Shown here in pieces: positions 1-8,200 of a stretch of DNA of 64,000 nt. Position 1 is the stretch's first letter. Every line of letters starts with the position of its first letter. The notes below the pieces were generated by a model. That model was not told where the DNA came from, made no database searches, and saw nothing but the letters and a program-made list of their open reading frames with translations. The translations under genes were made by a program, and so were the position numbers. The DNA is taken from assembly GCA_022711465.1 (NCBI GenBank), contig JAKLEZ010000011.1, positions 147,969 to 211,968 on the forward strand, given 5' to 3'. Source of the DNA: Planctomycetota bacterium. Lineage in GTDB: Bacteria > Planctomycetota > Phycisphaerae > UBA1845 > PWPN01.

Positions 1-86
1 AGCTCGCCAGAGGGATCATGGCCCGGCCGCCGACCAGGGCACGGATAGGGCGGATTGTAGCCCGCCCCGACCATGGCCACAACCGC

Positions 87-115
87 TTGTCAGCCAAGCC
101 CCGAAATGCTAAAAG
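87..115 (+). promoter_or_regulatory. candidate sigma70-type promoter for cimA
   Basis: TTGTCA at 87-92 and TAAAAG at 110-115 are separated by 17 bases, matching the -35 consensus at 5 of 6 and the -10 at 4 of 6. A transcript would start near 122, so the hairpin at 133-154 would lie inside the cimA leader. Seen by eye only; in GC-rich DNA such matches are uncommon but not decisive. Confidence 0.4.
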
Positions 116-132
116 ACCGGGATGACGGCACA

Positions 133-159
133 CCCCGGGCAGGCTTGCCCGGGGTTTTT
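133..159 (+). terminator. perfect intrinsic terminator just before cimA
   Basis: A 9-bp perfect stem (CCCCGGGCA at 133-141 with TGCCCGGGG at 146-154, loop GGCT) is followed by five T at 155-159. The cimA ATG is only 14 bases further on. It is either the terminator of a gene ending left of the window or an attenuator in the cimA leader. The promoter-like pair at 87-115 favours the latter, but no leader peptide was recognised. Confidence 0.8.
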
Positions 160-173
160 CGAGAGCAAGACCC

Positions 174-1793
174 ATGTCCCCCACAAACCGCCCACGCATC
201 GAGCTCTACGACACCACCCTCCGCGACGGCACCCAGGCCCAGAGCGTCAATCTCAGCCTCCAGGATAAACTCCTCATTGCAGCCAAGCTCGACGAAATCG
301 GCATCGACTACATCGAGGGCGGCTACCCGCTGAGCAACGCCAAGGACGAGGCCTTCTTCAAGGAAATGCGGGCCGCCAGGCTTAAACACGCCAAGATCGT
401 CGCCTTCGGCATGACTCGGCGAAAAGACTCCAAACCTCAGCAGGATGAGGGTATGAGGGCCCTCCTGTCGGCCGAGACCCCGGTGGTCACCATCGTGGGC
501 AAGACCTGGGATCTGCACGTGCGCGAAGTCCTCCAGGTCAGCGACAAGGAGAACCTGGCTATGATCGCCGACTCCATCCGCTACTGCGCCAAGGTGGGGC
601 GGAAGGTCATCTACGACGCTGAACACTTCTTCGACGGCTACGCGGCCAACCCGGAGTATGCCCTCCAGACCCTCCTGGCCGCCCAGGAGGCCGGAACCTC
701 CTGCATCTGCCTGTGTGACACCAACGGCGGTTCGCTCCCGGAACGAATCGGTGGGGCCATCGATGCCATCAAACCGTATCTCTCCATTCAGATCGGAATC
801 CACACCCACAACGACGGCGGCCTGGCGGTGGCCAACACCCTCGCAGCCATCCAGCACGGCGCAACCCAGGCCCAGGGCACGATCAATGGAATTGGCGAAC
901 GATGCGGCAACGTCGACCTCACCACCGTCGCCGCCAACCTCGCCATCAAGCTGAACAAGGACGTGCTCGCCCCAGGGGGACTCCAACGCCTCACCGAGGT
1001 CAGCCGCTACGTCTACGAGATCGCCAACCTGATCCCCGAGGACCGGCAACCTTACGTCGGCCACGCCGCCTTCGCCCACAAGGGCGGCATGCACGTCCAT
1101 GCCATCCGCAGAGTAACCCAAAGCTATGAGCACACCGATCCGGAGCGGGTCGGCAACTCGCGCCGCGTGCTCATCAGCGAACTCAGCGGCTCGAGCGGCG
1201 TGGCCGAGAAGATCGGCCGCAAGCTCAACGTCGCCCAGGACAAGCCTCTGCAGCGCAAACTGCTCAAGCGATTGCAGGAATGCGAAGACCAAGGATACGT
1301 CTACGAATCAGCCGAGGCCAGCTTCGAACTGCTCTGCCGGCACGAGTTGGGACTCTATCACCCATTCTGGGAGCTGAACTACTGGCGAAGCGTTGCCCAG
1401 CATCCCGGCCAGGGCCCAACACCCAGAACCGAGGCCATCGTCCGGCTGGCCGTCGGAAAACACGACGAGCACCATGTGGCCGACGGCAACGGCCCCGTCG
1501 ACGCCATGGCTCATGCTCTGATCCGGGCACTCAAGCCACATTTCCCAAACGTCGAACACGTCCGGCTGATCGACTACAAGGTCCGGGTCATCAACCCCCG
1601 AGCGGCGACCGCGGCCAGGGTCCGGGTCACCATCGAGTTCATGGACGACCAGAGCCACGAAATCTTCGGCACCGTCGGAGTGAGCGAAAACGTCATCGCC
1701 GCTTCCTGGATCGCCCTCGCGGATGGCATCGAGTACAAGCTCATCTCCGACGAGGAGCGGCAAAAGTCAAAAAAAAAGACCGCCAAGGCCTAG
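174..1793 (+). CDS. cimA: (R)-citramalate synthase
   Basis: This 539-residue protein condenses pyruvate with acetyl-CoA to citramalate, the threonine-independent entry to isoleucine synthesis. The HMGL/LeuA-type TIM barrel opens with DTTLRDGTQ (residues 13-21), carries the metal-binding HTHNDGG at about 210-216 and NGIGERCGN near 239, and ends in a LeuA-type regulatory domain (about 405-530) that in the family binds isoleucine as feedback inhibitor. Length and the AQSVNLS-type N-terminus fit CimA rather than LeuA or homocitrate synthase. The start at 174 is the first residue before the conserved block; no Shine-Dalgarno is evident. It sits alone, behind a terminator-like hairpin. A lysine-rich tail (QKSKKKTAKA) ends the protein. 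Confidence 0.9.
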   Translation: MSPTNRPRIELYDTTLRDGTQAQSVNLSLQDKLLIAAKLDEIGIDYIEGGYPLSNAKDEAFFKEMRAARLKHAKIVAFGMTRRKDSKPQQDEGMRALLSAETPVVTIVGKTWDLHVREVLQVSDKENLAMIADSIRYCAKVGRKVIYDAEHFFDGYAANPEYALQTLLAAQEAGTSCICLCDTNGGSLPERIGGAIDAIKPYLSIQIGIHTHNDGGLAVANTLAAIQHGATQAQGTINGIGERCGNVDLTTVAANLAIKLNKDVLAPGGLQRLTEVSRYVYEIANLIPEDRQPYVGHAAFAHKGGMHVHAIRRVTQSYEHTDPERVGNSRRVLISELSGSSGVAEKIGRKLNVAQDKPLQRKLLKRLQECEDQGYVYESAEASFELLCRHELGLYHPFWELNYWRSVAQHPGQGPTPRTEAIVRLAVGKHDEHHVADGNGPVDAMAHALIRALKPHFPNVEHVRLIDYKVRVINPRAATAARVRVTIEFMDDQSHEIFGTVGVSENVIAASWIALADGIEYKLISDEERQKSKKKTAKA

Positions 1794-2082
1794 CTGGCTG
1801 AACAGACCCAGCACCCGCATTCTCCACCCCCCGATTGCCGTCCCCATCGGGCGAGGGTAGAATCCACCCAACGCTCCGTGGCTCGCGGGAGTAGATGTGG
1901 GAATTGGGATGGCAACACCGGGATAGCATCGGCTCTCGTTCTCGGAACAAGGCGTTGGGGTTCCGTGAGTTCGGCTTGGACCATGTGACCGCCGGCATGT
2001 CGAGCCCCCAGCAATCGACCCGGCTGAGGCGTCGGTCGATCCGAAGTGTTCGTCATTGGGGACCCGTAACCGGCTGACACCC

Positions 2083-3114
2083 ATGTTGACATTCATCATT
2101 GTCCTGATCGGTCTCGCCCTCTTCTTCAATTTCCTGAACGGCTTCCATGATGCGGCCAACTCCGTCGCCACCATCGTCTCCACCCGAGTGCTGTCTCCTC
2201 TCCAGGCCGTCGCCTGGGCCGCCTTCTTCAACTTCTTCGCCGTGTTCGTGTTCGGTACGCCCGTCGCTCACACCGTGGGAAAAGGCCTGGTCGACGTCAA
2301 CACGATCGATCAATACGTCGTCTGCGCAGGCTTGATTGGCGCAATATTCTGGAACCTCCTGACCTGGTGGTTGGCCCTGCCAACCAGCTCATCCCACGCC
2401 CTGATCAGCGGGTATGCAGGCGCCGCCATCGCCAAGGCCGGCTTTGGTTCCCTCATCCTCAGCGGCTGGTGGCCGGTGCTGTTGTTCCTCATCCTGTCTC
2501 CGGTGATCGGCTTCATCCTCGGCATGTTCAACATGATCGTCACCGCCCACCTGGTCAGATATGCCAAGCCGCGAACAGTCGATCGACTCTTCCGTCGTCT
2601 GCAGCTCGTCTCCGCAGGACTCTACAGCCTCGGGCACGGAGCGAATGATGCTCAGAAAACCATGGGCATCATCGTCGCACTCTTGGTCACCGTCGGTCAG
2701 GAAGCGTGGGCCACGGGCAAGTACCAACTCTTCGGGATTCACCACGAAATCGCCTGGTGGATCGTCTTCTCGTGCAATATCACCATCGCCCTGGGCACGC
2801 TTTTCGGCGGCTGGAGAATCATCAAGACCATGGGCGACAAGATCACCCGCCTGCAGCCCATCGGAGGATTCTGCGCGGAGACCTCCGGAGCCAGCACCCT
2901 CATCGGAACCGCCCTGTGGGGTATCCCGGTTTCGACCACCCACGCCATCACCGGTGCCATCCTCGGAGTCGGCAGCGCCCGGAACATCCGCTCGGTGCGC
3001 TGGATCTGGGGACAGCGAATCGTGATGGCCTGGATCCTCACCCTTCCTTGCTCAGCGGCTGTCGGCGCCTTGGCCTACTGGCTGGTCTGCCTCATCGTCA
3101 AACCCCTGCTGTAA
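2083..3114 (+). CDS. pit: inorganic phosphate transporter, PiT family
   Basis: This 343-residue integral membrane protein would import inorganic phosphate (as metal phosphate or with a cation) across the inner membrane. It shows the duplicated Pit signature: NGFHDAANSVAT in the first half and HGANDAQKTMG near residue 185 in the second, with about ten hydrophobic segments. The ATG at 2083 (MLTFIIV) puts the first helix at the N-terminus; an in-frame ATG at 2056 would add nine hydrophilic residues and is less likely. The PhoU-like DUF47 gene that often accompanies Pit genes is not next to it. The 289 bases upstream hold no gene; a 7-bp inverted repeat lies at 2014-2040 (ATCGACC/GGTCGAT). Confidence 0.88.
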   Translation: MLTFIIVLIGLALFFNFLNGFHDAANSVATIVSTRVLSPLQAVAWAAFFNFFAVFVFGTPVAHTVGKGLVDVNTIDQYVVCAGLIGAIFWNLLTWWLALPTSSSHALISGYAGAAIAKAGFGSLILSGWWPVLLFLILSPVIGFILGMFNMIVTAHLVRYAKPRTVDRLFRRLQLVSAGLYSLGHGANDAQKTMGIIVALLVTVGQEAWATGKYQLFGIHHEIAWWIVFSCNITIALGTLFGGWRIIKTMGDKITRLQPIGGFCAETSGASTLIGTALWGIPVSTTHAITGAILGVGSARNIRSVRWIWGQRIVMAWILTLPCSAAVGALAYWLVCLIVKPLL

Positions 3115-3127
3115 GAGCCTGTCTCAG

Positions 3128-3154
3128 CAGGTGTGGCCCCGGCGTCTCGCCAGC
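3128..3154. repeat. 27-bp dispersed repeat, copy 1
   Basis: The segment from CAGGTGTGGC to TCTCGCCAGC recurs at 15556-15582 with two mismatches. Both copies lie in intergenic DNA next to gene ends. This suggests a genome-wide intergenic repeat family. Confidence 0.55.
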
Positions 3155-3213
3155 CTCGTCCGGGATCCGCATCTCCGACTGGTGGGCAGCGGTGAGGGCT
3201 GCGAACAGATCGA

Positions 3214-4113
3214 TTACGCCTTTCGCCGGGGGCGGAGGGCGAGCGACAAACCGCCGAACGCAAGCAAGGCGATGCTCGAGGGCTCTGGGACGGCCATGTA
3301 GTTGACCGCATTCAGGAAGATTTGAGCGCCGTCCGCCGTCAGATCGTAGATGCCCGCGCCTTCCGAGGTCAGCCCGGAATGCTCGCGGCTGCCGGTGAGG
3401 AGAGCCAGCCTGTGACCGCCCAGAATGTCGGCGGTGCCGTTGCCCAAGACCGAACCGGCATTCCATTCACCGATGGTCATGCCGCCAAAGGCAGGGTCAC
3501 CGGCCGTTCCAATGGTCGCCAGTACAGTACCTCCGCCGGCGAGCGGATTGGTGTTGACCGAGATGCCGCGCTCGGCCGTACCCATGAAAGTGACGATGTT
3601 GGCGTAGGGGTTCACCATGGTGTCGCTCGCATCGAGCGCGATGCCGGCGAAGACCGGATGTGAAGGATTGTTGACCGCCAGGCTCACCGTGCCCGCAATA
3701 TCCGGAATCGTGGTGCCGGTCGTGTATCCCAGTCGGCTGCTCCTGAGAAGATAGCCGTTCAGAAGGATCACTGGCGCGGTGATGCTGTTCCACGCCGTCG
3801 CCCCGGCGCTCTGGTAGTGCGAGCTTGGCACGGACCGGGAGACGATGACCAGATCGGCAGCATTGAGCAAAGCTGCATCTGGAGTGGCCGTGCTCACATA
3901 ACGCGTGACAGTGTGTCCGTTGGCCGTGAGCAGATCAGTGTAGCCAACATCAGGCGCCTGGGTGAACCCCGCGGAAGCCGCATTGGCCGAGGGCGAGTCG
4001 TCAGATGGATGGAGGCTGACCCAATACACCTGGGCCGCCTGCGAGGAGGCCGCGAGCAACGAGCACAGCGCGAGTGCGATCGCGCACGAAAGGGATCGAA
4101 TGGGTCTTCTCAT
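3214..4113 (-). CDS. PEP-CTERM sorting-domain protein
   Basis: This 299-residue exported protein has an N-terminal signal peptide (hydrophobic stretch about residues 8-26, cleavage after SSQA) and a textbook C-terminal PEP-CTERM signal from residue 275: VPEPSS, a hydrophobic helix (IALLAFGGLSLAL) and a basic tail RPRRKA. Such tails are recognised by exosortase and the protein ends up at or outside the cell surface. The body (residues 27-270) resembles ThuA/GATase-like extracellular domains only loosely, so no function is assigned. The start has a strong Shine-Dalgarno, AAGGAG, 7 bases upstream. The ATG overlaps the stop of the upstream reading frame as ATGA. Confidence 0.85.
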   Translation of the reverse strand: MRRPIRSLSCAIALALCSLLAASSQAAQVYWVSLHPSDDSPSANAASAGFTQAPDVGYTDLLTANGHTVTRYVSTATPDAALLNAADLVIVSRSVPSSHYQSAGATAWNSITAPVILLNGYLLRSSRLGYTTGTTIPDIAGTVSLAVNNPSHPVFAGIALDASDTMVNPYANIVTFMGTAERGISVNTNPLAGGGTVLATIGTAGDPAFGGMTIGEWNAGSVLGNGTADILGGHRLALLTGSREHSGLTSEGAGIYDLTADGAQIFLNAVNYMAVPEPSSIALLAFGGLSLALRPRRKA

Positions 4114-4619
4114 AGCGTTACTCCTTGGCGGACATTACCGCCGATCTTCACGTTCAGCTTGAAGTTGACAACGCGACAATTGCTGACAACGTTACAGGTA
4201 TTGTTGCGGGTGGAGATACATGAGATGTATTCGCTGGCGACCACGTAGGAAGGCGGGCCGGCAATGGTACCACCGTCGGTCTTCGCGGGGCCGGTCACCG
4301 AATCATACCGCCCGCCATTGCATCCGTTCCGGCGGTCGGTGAAGGCGAATGCGTCCCCGCCGAAAAGCCCGAGAACGCCGCCCGTGATCGCTGGATTGCG
4401 GTTCTGGTCAGCGACTGTCCCGATCAGAGCTGCGGTGCCGGCCAGTGTGGCCGTTGCGAGCGGCGCGCAGGCCGCAAGGCCCAAGGAACCAATTGCCGGT
4501 TCTCTGCCCAAGCTTCTTTCCTCCCTCCCGTTTCTGGCCGATGCGTCTTCCCCTCCTGGGTAGACCAACCCGGAATTGAGACGAGCGAAATGCGGGCTCG
4601 TATCGCCCCCTAACCACAT
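4110..4619 (-). CDS. hypothetical protein upstream of the PEP-CTERM gene
   Basis: This 169-codon frame ends in a TGA that overlaps the ATG of the PEP-CTERM gene, an arrangement typical of coupled genes. The C-terminal half reads like a structured extracellular domain (GGDAFAFTDRRNGCNGGRYD, with further cysteines at ISC, NTC and SNC). The N-terminal third is less protein-like and there is no clear signal peptide or ribosome binding site at the only ATG. It may be a truncated relic whose true start is lost. No family was recognised; the coding call rests on frame, composition and the overlap. Confidence 0.35.
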   Translation of the reverse strand: MWLGGDTSPHFARLNSGLVYPGGEDASARNGREERSLGREPAIGSLGLAACAPLATATLAGTAALIGTVADQNRNPAITGGVLGLFGGDAFAFTDRRNGCNGGRYDSVTGPAKTDGGTIAGPPSYVVASEYISCISTRNNTCNVVSNCRVVNFKLNVKIGGNVRQGVTL

Positions 4620-5150
4620 CTATAGGACTGACGATACACCAAATGCCCTGCCGCGCCAAGCCTTTTTTTGGCTCGGCCTCGCGGGCTGCGGACCCGCTTC
4701 GCGGGCAGGCGATTCTGCGATATTCCGCGGGGTCACCCGCCGACAACGGCTCCACCACCCGGCGCCGCCCCCCGTCCCGACCAACCATCACCCACCGGAA
4801 CACCCAACACGATCTCCATAGGGAAAACGACCGGCCCCACCCTCCCAGCTCTTTGACAATCGAAAAGACACGCCGCCGCCTGCGACGCCCCACCCCAACT
4901 TTGGCTTCGTTTGGCGCCGGACAGTTCGCCCATCCGCAACCCAAAACCGCCCTGGCGAGGTCATCAAGGCGGTTCACCCAGCCCGGCAATGGCTTCGTTC
5001 CGCCACGGCAACCGCTGCCAAGCCAGGTCGGACAGGCGGCTCCAGCCCACTCGCCACGAGAAGCAAATGGCCTTGGCCTCTGGACACACCAGACAGTCGG
5101 CGCAGACAACGTCTCCCGCAGCCGGGCCGCTCATTCACACCCCCAGGCGG
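4620..5150. other. intergenic stretch without a recognisable gene
   Basis: About 530 bases lie between the start of the hypothetical frame at 4619 and the end of purD at 5151. Open frames here look like GC-driven noise. Visible features are a GC-rich imperfect hairpin around 4652-4675 with seven T in its loop, and an isolated TTGACA at 4853-4858 without a -10 at the right distance. Confidence 0.5.
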
Positions 5151-6422
5151 CTACTTGGCCAACGCCTTGTGGCCAATGTCACGACGATGGTAGGCGCCGT
5201 CAAATCGAATCATGTCAATGGCTCGATGACAGCGGTCGCGGGCCTCTTGAAGCGTATCCCCCAGTGCGGTCACACCGAGAACACGGCCCCCCGAGGTGAC
5301 GATCTTTTCCCCGCTCCTACGCGTGCCGGCGTGGAAGACCACGGTATCGGGCAGCCGGCCGGCCTCCTCCACCCCCAAGACCTCCTTGCCGGACTCGTAT
5401 GCCCCGGGATAACCGGCAGAGGACATCACCACGCATACCGCCGGGCGGGGATCCCACTCCAACGATACCGTATCCAGCTTGTTGTCGATCACCGCCTCAA
5501 ACACACTGATCAGGTCGGTCTTGAGCCGCATCATCAGCGGCTGGGTCTCCGGATCGCCGAATCGGCAGTTGAACTCGAGCACCTTCGGTCCGCCGGGAGT
5601 CAACATCAGGCCAGCATAGAGCAGCCCCCGGTAGGTAACACCTTCCCGCTTGAGCGCGTCGATCACCGGAACAAGGATCTCCGCTTCGATCTGTCGCAGG
5701 GTCTTGTCGTCCGGCAGCGGCGTCGGGCTGTAGGCGCCCATCCCTCCCGTGTTCGGGCCGGTATCCCCCTCTCCGACCGCCTTGTGGTCCTGGGTGTTTT
5801 CCATCAGGTAGATCGTGTGCTCGTCGACAAAGGCCAGAACGCTGACCTCCGTGCCGACGAGCTTCTCCTCGACCACGACGATGTCACCTGCCGCCCCGAA
5901 CTCACGCCGGACCATGATCCGCTCGAGGGCCAGAATCGCATCCGCCGGGTCATCGCAGACAATGACGCCCTTGCCCTGGGCCAGACCGGAAGCCTTGACC
6001 ACAATGCCCGCATCCCGCGTGGCGACGTACGTCCGCGCATCGCGAAACTGGGTGAAGACCCGGGCATCGGCCGTCGGCACCGAAGACTGCTGCATGATCT
6101 GCTTGCAGAAAGCCTTGTCCGCCTCGATTTTGGCCGCCGCCTTCATCGGACCGAACGCCCGAATGCCCACCCCGCTCAGGGCATCGACCAGCCCCAGACA
6201 GAGCGGATCCTCCGGCCCAACCACCACTAGGTTGATCTTCTCCTTCCTGGCAAAGCTGACGATCGCCAGAACATCGTTGGCCCTGAGGTCCACGTTCTCG
6301 GCCAGGGCCAGCGTGCCCGCATTCCCCGGTGCACAGAACAGACGCTTCGCCCGCTTGGATTGGGCGAGCTTCCAGACCAGGGCGTGCTCACGCCCGCCGC
6401 TTCCTACCACCAGAACCTTCAT
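5151..6422 (-). CDS. purD: phosphoribosylamine--glycine ligase
   Basis: This 423-residue enzyme joins glycine to 5-phosphoribosylamine with ATP, the second step of purine synthesis. The N-terminal Rossmann-like domain begins MKVLVVGSGGREHALVWKL. An ATP-grasp core follows (KASGLAQGKGV, TGGMGAYSP, EFNCRFGDPETQ) and a C-terminal domain with GRVLGVTALG. Length and motif order match PurD exactly. The ATG at 6422 is chosen because it opens the conserved glycine-rich loop and has AAGGAA 6-11 bases upstream; the longer frame to 6539 would add an unrelated 39-residue extension. It is not in a pur operon here, being flanked by unrelated genes. Confidence 0.95.
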   Translation of the reverse strand: MKVLVVGSGGREHALVWKLAQSKRAKRLFCAPGNAGTLALAENVDLRANDVLAIVSFARKEKINLVVVGPEDPLCLGLVDALSGVGIRAFGPMKAAAKIEADKAFCKQIMQQSSVPTADARVFTQFRDARTYVATRDAGIVVKASGLAQGKGVIVCDDPADAILALERIMVRREFGAAGDIVVVEEKLVGTEVSVLAFVDEHTIYLMENTQDHKAVGEGDTGPNTGGMGAYSPTPLPDDKTLRQIEAEILVPVIDALKREGVTYRGLLYAGLMLTPGGPKVLEFNCRFGDPETQPLMMRLKTDLISVFEAVIDNKLDTVSLEWDPRPAVCVVMSSAGYPGAYESGKEVLGVEEAGRLPDTVVFHAGTRRSGEKIVTSGGRVLGVTALGDTLQEARDRCHRAIDMIRFDGAYHRRDIGHKALAK

Positions 6423-6845
6423 CACCAGTTCCTTAGCGAGTCGCCGAAGGTGGCCACCCACCCGTCCAGCACCCTGCCGAATTGTGGCCCAACCCGGCCG
6501 GCAAGTAAAGAACCGGGCCCCCCCCGACCGCAGAGACACCCCCAGGGAGACTCAAGCCCTGCATCCACATGAGGCCAGATTGCCACTTCCACCAGCCACG
6601 GTAGAATAGCTCCCGCGCAATGCCCGAGAACCCTGCGAACGACCTGCCAGCCGCAGGTGTCCCGCAAGGCCTTGGGCCGCGCTCTTGATGGTCTTCCGTC
6701 GCACCGAGTACCCGCGATGTGAATGGTGAATACCGAGCCGTGACACGGGTCGCCCGGGTACTCGCGGGGCGAAAACGCGGATTCCTGCCAGAACGAGGAC
6801 ACCGCCAACCCCGCACGACCCGTCTTCCACCGCACCCCGACATCC

Positions 6846-8030
6846 ATGGCCAAGCCTACCTGGTTACTCGATCCGTCTGTCGTCATGCTCAACCACGGCG
6901 CTTTCGGGGCCTGCCCCAGGCCGGTCCTGGAGTTGCAGACCCGGTTACGCAAACGCATGGAGGGGCGACCGGTACCCTTCCTGGTACGCGACATGTTCCC
7001 GCTCCTGGACGAGTCCCGGCAAAGCCTGGCCAGCCTCGTGGGCGGACGGCCCGAAAACCTGGTCTTCGTCCACAACGCCACCGCGGCCGTCAACGCCGTC
7101 GTGCGATCACTCCGCTTCCGGCCGGGCGACCAGCTGCTGGCCACCGATCACGGCTACAACGCTTGCTCCAACGTGGTTCAATATGTCGCCCGGCGCGAAG
7201 GTGCCGCAGCCGTCGTCGCCAACGTGCCCGTCCCGATCCAGTCGCCTCAGGAGGTACTCGACGCCGTTCTCAGTTGCGTGACCGACCGAACGCGGCTGGC
7301 GGTGCTCGACCACGTCACCAGCCCGACGGCGGCTGTCTTCCCGATCCAGGAGCTGGTCCGGCGGCTGGCCCAACGGGGCGTCGATGTCCTCGTGGACGGG
7401 GCTCACGCCCCCGGGATGCTGCCGCTGAATCTCGATCAGCTCGGGGCGGCCTATTACACCGGTAACTGCCATAAGTGGCTATGTGCACCAAAAGGTTCTG
7501 GATTCCTTTATGTCCGGCCGGACCGCCAGGAGGGCATCCAGCCGCCGATCATCAGCCACGGCTACAACCAGCCCCGGCTCGGCCACACGAGCTTCCAGGA
7601 CGCCTTCGACTGGCAAGGTACGGACGATCCCACCGCCTGGCTCTGCGTGGGCCGGGCCATCCGGTTCATGTCAACACTGGTGCCCGGCGGCCTCGACGAA
7701 CTGATGCGCCGCAACCGGCAGACGGTCCTGGCCGCGCAGCGAATGCTCTGCAGTCGACTCGGCGTCCAACCGACGTGCTCGGAAGAGATGATCGGTTCGA
7801 TTGCCGCCATCAGGCTGCCGGACGTGCCCGCCGCCACCGAGCCCGCGGACCCGGCCGCACCAGTGCTGCTGCCCCGCCTGGGCCGGATCTTGGCCGATCG
7901 CTTCTCGATCGAGGTGCCCGTGTTCTACTGGCCGGCACCACGCCAGGCCATGCTGCGCGTCGCCGCCCAGGTCTACAACGACGCGGGGCAGTACGGTCGC
8001 CTCGCCGACGCCCTGGCACAGCTTCTCTAA
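6846..8030 (+). CDS. class V PLP aminotransferase, isopenicillin-N-epimerase-like
   Basis: This 394-residue cytoplasmic enzyme belongs to the fold-type I, class V (CefD/NifS-like) PLP family. Seen: N-terminal LNHGAFGACP, the HNATAAVNAVVRSL phosphate-binding region, DHVTSPTA, the PLP-contacting Asp in LVDGAHAPG, and the Schiff-base lysine in GNCHKWL (Lys210) followed by APKGSGFL. This combination is typical of proteins annotated as isopenicillin N epimerases, which in most bacteria act on unknown amino acids or as lyases. No beta-lactam genes are nearby, so antibiotic synthesis should not be inferred. There is no Shine-Dalgarno at the ATG. It is convergent with the kinase gene downstream. Confidence 0.85.
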   Translation: MAKPTWLLDPSVVMLNHGAFGACPRPVLELQTRLRKRMEGRPVPFLVRDMFPLLDESRQSLASLVGGRPENLVFVHNATAAVNAVVRSLRFRPGDQLLATDHGYNACSNVVQYVARREGAAAVVANVPVPIQSPQEVLDAVLSCVTDRTRLAVLDHVTSPTAAVFPIQELVRRLAQRGVDVLVDGAHAPGMLPLNLDQLGAAYYTGNCHKWLCAPKGSGFLYVRPDRQEGIQPPIISHGYNQPRLGHTSFQDAFDWQGTDDPTAWLCVGRAIRFMSTLVPGGLDELMRRNRQTVLAAQRMLCSRLGVQPTCSEEMIGSIAAIRLPDVPAATEPADPAAPVLLPRLGRILADRFSIEVPVFYWPAPRQAMLRVAAQVYNDAGQYGRLADALAQLL

Positions 8031-8200
8031 GCCACTATCCGCTCAGCCGGCACGCACCGACGTGACTGGATCACATCCCCGTCCTGCTCTCCCGCCAGAC
8101 GCGAATCATCGAAGCCCCGCCGCGGAGAAGGATGCACGAAAACCACGGACCTCGCCCGCAACCAGCCGCGCGGGCCAGCCCCCGATCAAATCCACGCCGA

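Noticed and set aside
90..1292. 400-codon minus-strand frame over cimA
   Set aside because: It mirrors cimA in GC-rich DNA and shows no family features; the plus-strand protein is unmistakable.
4853..4858. Perfect TTGACA as a promoter
   Set aside because: No acceptable -10 hexamer 15-19 bases downstream.
4643..5299. 218-codon plus-strand frame in the 4.6-5.3 kb gap
   Set aside because: Arg/Pro/His-rich composition without motifs or ribosome site; it runs into purD on the other strand.
6846..8030. Beta-lactam biosynthesis gene
   Set aside because: The class V aminotransferase fold alone does not imply it, and no other pathway gene is present.
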